This document shows positions 31,934-33,875 of a DNA stretch of 33,875 nt, piece after piece. This stretch comes from Roseburia sp. (GTDB lineage: Bacteria > Bacillota > Clostridia > Lachnospirales > Lachnospiraceae), in NCBI GenBank assembly GCA_023662875.1, contig JAMPIG010000039.1:1-33875 (forward strand), read 5' to 3'. The notes under the pieces were generated by a model that was not told the origin of the DNA, ran no database searches, and was given only the letters and a program-made list of their open reading frames with translations. Each line of letters opens with the position of its first letter. The stretch's first letter is position 1. The translations under genes and the position numbers were made by a program.

Positions 31934-32158
31934 TTAAGACGGCGGATGCCTCTCGCTTGGAAGGCACCGTGCGTCTGGTTCCGACGCTCTACCTCGTAGC
32001 ACGGTTTCTGGATGCCTCCCGTTTAAGAAGGCGCGTGCGTCCGTTCTTCTCCGGGCGAATATAACGTTCTTTTCGTTAAAGTATAACACCTTGGCAGCCG
32101 CATAAAAGAAACGTGCACGAACAGCGTCTGTCCGTACACGAATTGCAGATTTCTTCAC
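31934..32158 (-). CDS. Uncertain small ORF between kinase and exporter genes
   Basis: A 74-codon frame starts at GTG (32158), overlapping the kinase stop by two bases (GTGA), with AAGGAGG only one base from it, which is too close for normal initiation. The predicted peptide is basic and contains a 22-residue-period repeat (DARAFLNGRHPE, then DARCLPSERHPP). A position between a regulatory pair and an exporter is where a peptide pheromone or bacteriocin precursor would be expected, but there is no signal or leader peptide motif. It may be non-coding leader sequence. Confidence 0.25.
   Translation of the reverse strand: MKKSAIRVRTDAVRARFFYAAAKVLYFNEKNVIFARRRTDARAFLNGRHPETVLRGRASEPDARCLPSERHPPS
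31944..32050. repeat. 66-bp imperfect direct repeat in the exporter leader
   Basis: GGATGCCTC at 31944 begins about 40 bases (with CG, AAGGC, CGTGCGTC) that recur from 32010 with a few changes. Read on the minus strand each copy can form a short GC-rich hairpin (GGTGCCTT with AGGCATCC in the copy nearer the gene). Confidence 0.75.
32080..32085 (-). promoter_or_regulatory. Possible -10 box for the exporter operon
   Basis: The minus strand reads TATACT here, and a weak -35-like CTTTTA lies 17 bp upstream. The nearby AACG-TTCTTTT-CGTT inverted repeat (about 32063-32077) could be a regulator site. It is weak, consistent with an activated promoter, but unproven. Confidence 0.3.
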
Positions 32159-32808
32159 GCCTCCTTTGCCGGAACCAGAAATTCCGACGTGAACGCCCCG
32201 TCCTCGCTGTTATACTTGCACCAGCCGCCGTGTTCCCGAAGGATTGCCTCCACGCGCCGCAGTCCGAAGCCGTGCGCGCCCTCTTTGCGGGAATCAAAAA
32301 AGCTTCCCTTCTTTTCCCTTTTCCCGCCCGCAGAATTAAGCATGGAAAAGTACAGCATCTTTCCCTTCATCCCCATGTACAGCCTGATAAAACGCGGCTC
32401 CTCCGCATTGCCGCAGGCCTCGACGGCATTATCCAGCAGATTGCCCACAAGGATGCTCAGCTCCAGATCGGAGAGCAGCAGCCCGTCCGGCACATTGGCC
32501 TTGACCGTAACCTCGATTCCCGCCGCCTTTGCCTGCGCCAGCTTTGCCGACAAAATCGCGTCCAGGGAAATGTTGCCTGTCTTTAAAAGCGTATCCACAT
32601 GCATAAGCTGCTGATCCAGCTGCTCGATATAAGCGAGCGCGCGCTCTGTCTCCCCTGCCTCCAGCTGCCCCTTCAACGCCTGAAGATGATGGTGGAAATC
32701 ATGCTTATAACCCCGCATCTCCCGGTAGATACCCTGTACCTCCCCCAGATGCTGCCGGGACTGCTCGGTCTGATATTGCATTAGCTTTAACCAGGTTCTC
32801 TTTCTCAT
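32155..32808 (-). CDS. Soluble GHKL sensor histidine kinase (pair 2)
   Basis: The 217-residue kinase has the probable phospho-acceptor histidine in GYKHDFHHHLQALKG, the N box SILVGNLLDNAVEAC and the G box GAHGFGLRRVEAI, as in AgrC/VirS-type kinases. It has no membrane segment or sensor domain. ATG 32808 is preceded by GGAGG; a longer frame from TTG 32832 is less likely. It is a paralogue of the kinase at 27397-28041. It lies 51 bp downstream of its regulator and upstream of the exporter genes, so all four may form one transcription unit with an internal promoter. Confidence 0.88.
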   Translation of the reverse strand: MRKRTWLKLMQYQTEQSRQHLGEVQGIYREMRGYKHDFHHHLQALKGQLEAGETERALAYIEQLDQQLMHVDTLLKTGNISLDAILSAKLAQAKAAGIEVTVKANVPDGLLLSDLELSILVGNLLDNAVEACGNAEEPRFIRLYMGMKGKMLYFSMLNSAGGKREKKGSFFDSRKEGAHGFGLRRVEAILREHGGWCKYNSEDGAFTSEFLVPAKEA

Positions 32809-32859
32809 AGTTCCTCCGCACTGCCCGCACAAAGGGATAAGGGCAGTCTCTCCGCCGCC

Positions 32860-33558
32860 TTAACAGTACCGGATAAACGCCCGGTTGACGTCGTCGTACT
32901 TTCCCCTGGCGAGAGGAAGCTGTATCGCGCCGTCAAGTATGACAAAGGTTCTCGCTATCCGGGTGATATACCGCAGGGAGACAAGGTAAGAGCGATGGAT
33001 TCGGTAAAATCCTTCGTCCAGTCTGTCCGCAAAGGAGGAAATGTTTTCCTTGATTCTGTATTCCCCGCCCTTCGTGTGAATCACAATATAATGCAAAAAG
33101 GATTCCACATAAAGAATCTCGTTCTCATACAGTCTGACGGTCTCCCCCTCGCAGACAATGACCAGAGACCGCGGCTCCTTCTTAAGCCTCTCCGCCGCTT
33201 TGGAAAGCACCTGTTTAAGCTTATCCCCGGGGACAGGCTTGACAAGATAATGCAGGGCGTCCACCTCATACCCCTCGCCTGCGAACTCCGGGTGGGAGGT
33301 GACAAATATGATCTCGGCGCGGTGACTGTCTCCCCGGATCCGCTTCGCAAGCTCCACGCCGGAAACTCCCTTCATCTCTACATCCAGCAGCAGAATATCC
33401 CAGACCTTGTCCTCCTCATAGGCAAAGAAAAATTCCTCCGCACAGCCAAAGGTATGCACCTCGCACCCGCGGCCCGTCTCCCTGCCCCACTCCGACAAAA
33501 CCGAGGCGATCGATTGAATTTGATCCTGTTCGTCGTCACAGACCGCAATCCGATACAT
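32860..33558 (-). CDS. LytTR-family response regulator (pair 2)
   Basis: The 232-residue protein has a receiver domain (IAVCDDEQDQ, DILLLDVEMKGVSG, YLVKP) and a LytTR DNA-binding domain (about 130-232: ENEILYVESFLHYIVIHT, YRIHRSYLVSLRYITRI). It shares domain order and many segments with the plus-strand regulator at 26581-27282. ATG 33558 follows AGGGAGGG by about nine bases. It opens the minus-strand block that runs through a kinase to two exporter genes, which are its most probable targets. Confidence 0.94.
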   Translation of the reverse strand: MYRIAVCDDEQDQIQSIASVLSEWGRETGRGCEVHTFGCAEEFFFAYEEDKVWDILLLDVEMKGVSGVELAKRIRGDSHRAEIIFVTSHPEFAGEGYEVDALHYLVKPVPGDKLKQVLSKAAERLKKEPRSLVIVCEGETVRLYENEILYVESFLHYIVIHTKGGEYRIKENISSFADRLDEGFYRIHRSYLVSLRYITRIARTFVILDGAIQLPLARGKYDDVNRAFIRYC

Positions 33559-33600
33559 CCTGTCTATCCCTCCCTGCTGCGCTATATAAAGCTGTCCCCT

Positions 33601-33629
33601 ATTTTACCTCATTTTATTTTTTCCTTCAA
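33601..33629 (-). promoter_or_regulatory. Promoter of the pair-2 regulator operon
   Basis: On the minus strand TTGAAG (33624-33629) and TAAAAT (33601-33606) are 17 bp apart. Confidence 0.65.
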
Positions 33630-33676
33630 CTCTGTTTTGGAGGATAGGAAATAAAAGTAAATTTAGATAAAATAGC

Positions 33677-33705
33677 TTGCCCTGTAATCAACCGTTGCAT
33701 ATAAT
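33677..33705 (+). promoter_or_regulatory. Promoter of the PIN-domain gene
   Basis: TTGCCC 33677-33682 and TATAAT 33700-33705 are 17 bp apart, and AAGGAG follows before the start codon. Confidence 0.7.
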
Positions 33706-33726
33706 ATAATCAGAAGGAGCGATTTA

Positions 33727-33875
33727 ATGAAAAAGTTGAAAGTGTATTTGGACACTTCGGTGGTTAGTTATCTTTATCAAGAGGACGCTTTCGAAAGAAT
33801 GCAGGACACTCTTGCGCTATGGGAACTGTTTCGGCAGGGAGTGTATGAGGTTTATATTTCCGATATTGTTTTAAG
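33727..33875 (+). CDS. PIN-domain protein, N-terminal part, cut by window end
   Basis: The visible 49 residues (KVYLDTSVVSYLYQED, then DTLALWELFRQGVYEVYISD) match the start of a PIN-domain protein, with the first conserved Asp in YLDTSVVSYL. PIN domains are Mg-dependent RNases, often VapC-type toxins, but many free-standing clostridial members have no known partner. ATG 33727 has AAGGAG (33714-33719) upstream. It runs divergently from the LytTR operon with a shared 70-bp promoter zone. Any antitoxin would lie outside this window; no candidate is visible upstream. Confidence 0.8.
   Translation, partial: MKKLKVYLDTSVVSYLYQEDAFERMQDTLALWELFRQGVYEVYISDIVL

Noticed and set aside
32113-33654. Plus-strand frames opposite the pair-2 kinase and regulator
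   Set aside because: These are shadows of two well-supported minus-strand genes; no ribosome sites and no family similarity.

Overview
The window looks like chromosomal DNA from an anaerobic, fairly GC-rich member of the Lachnospiraceae (Clostridia). This rests on the rpsO-pnp order, an oxygen-sensitive class III ribonucleotide reductase (nrdD-nrdG), an Fe-S cysteine desulfidase-type enzyme, clostridial families such as DUF5685 and DUF1653, and several LytTR/GHKL regulators. This is a judgement from gene content; no database was searched.

Layout. Positions 1-6000 are housekeeping: the 3' part of a tRNA-Met, then rpsO and pnp with structured leaders, then a tldD-tldE pair. Positions 6230-8310 form a small AT-richer accessory patch: a frameshifted MntA/HepT-type toxin-antitoxin remnant and an AlbA_2 (Schlafen-like) regulator. 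Positions 8500-10760 hold a three-gene module of unknown role (zinc-ribbon membrane protein, DUF5685, J-domain protein with a cysteine-string tail). Positions 10766-13972 are nrdDG, with two NrdR boxes on the promoter, a terminator-like hairpin and a 42-bp repeat in the leader. A long plus-strand run follows: cysteine desulfidase/serine dehydratase-like enzyme, NAD-dependent epimerase, two small unknown proteins, DUF1653 protein, 5'-nucleotidase, an SfsA-MutY fusion and a GT2 glycosyltransferase. A minus-strand pair makes a DAG/lipid kinase and a PAP2-type membrane phosphatase, and glyA follows on the plus strand behind a hairpin-rich leader.

Positions 26581-33558 hold a signalling and export block. 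Two paralogous LytTR response regulator plus soluble GHKL kinase pairs flank two ABC exporter half-transporters. One pair (plus strand) converges on the exporter genes with overlapping 3' ends. The other pair lies upstream of the exporters on the same strand. The window ends inside a PIN-domain gene.

Two genome-scale themes recur. First, hairpin-rich intergenic repeat elements occur at several sites, and one supplies the C-terminus of an ABC transporter. Second, tandem duplications (42 bp three times, also 30, 36, 39, 62, 66 and 72 bp) sit in leaders and in inter-domain linkers, in frame when coding.
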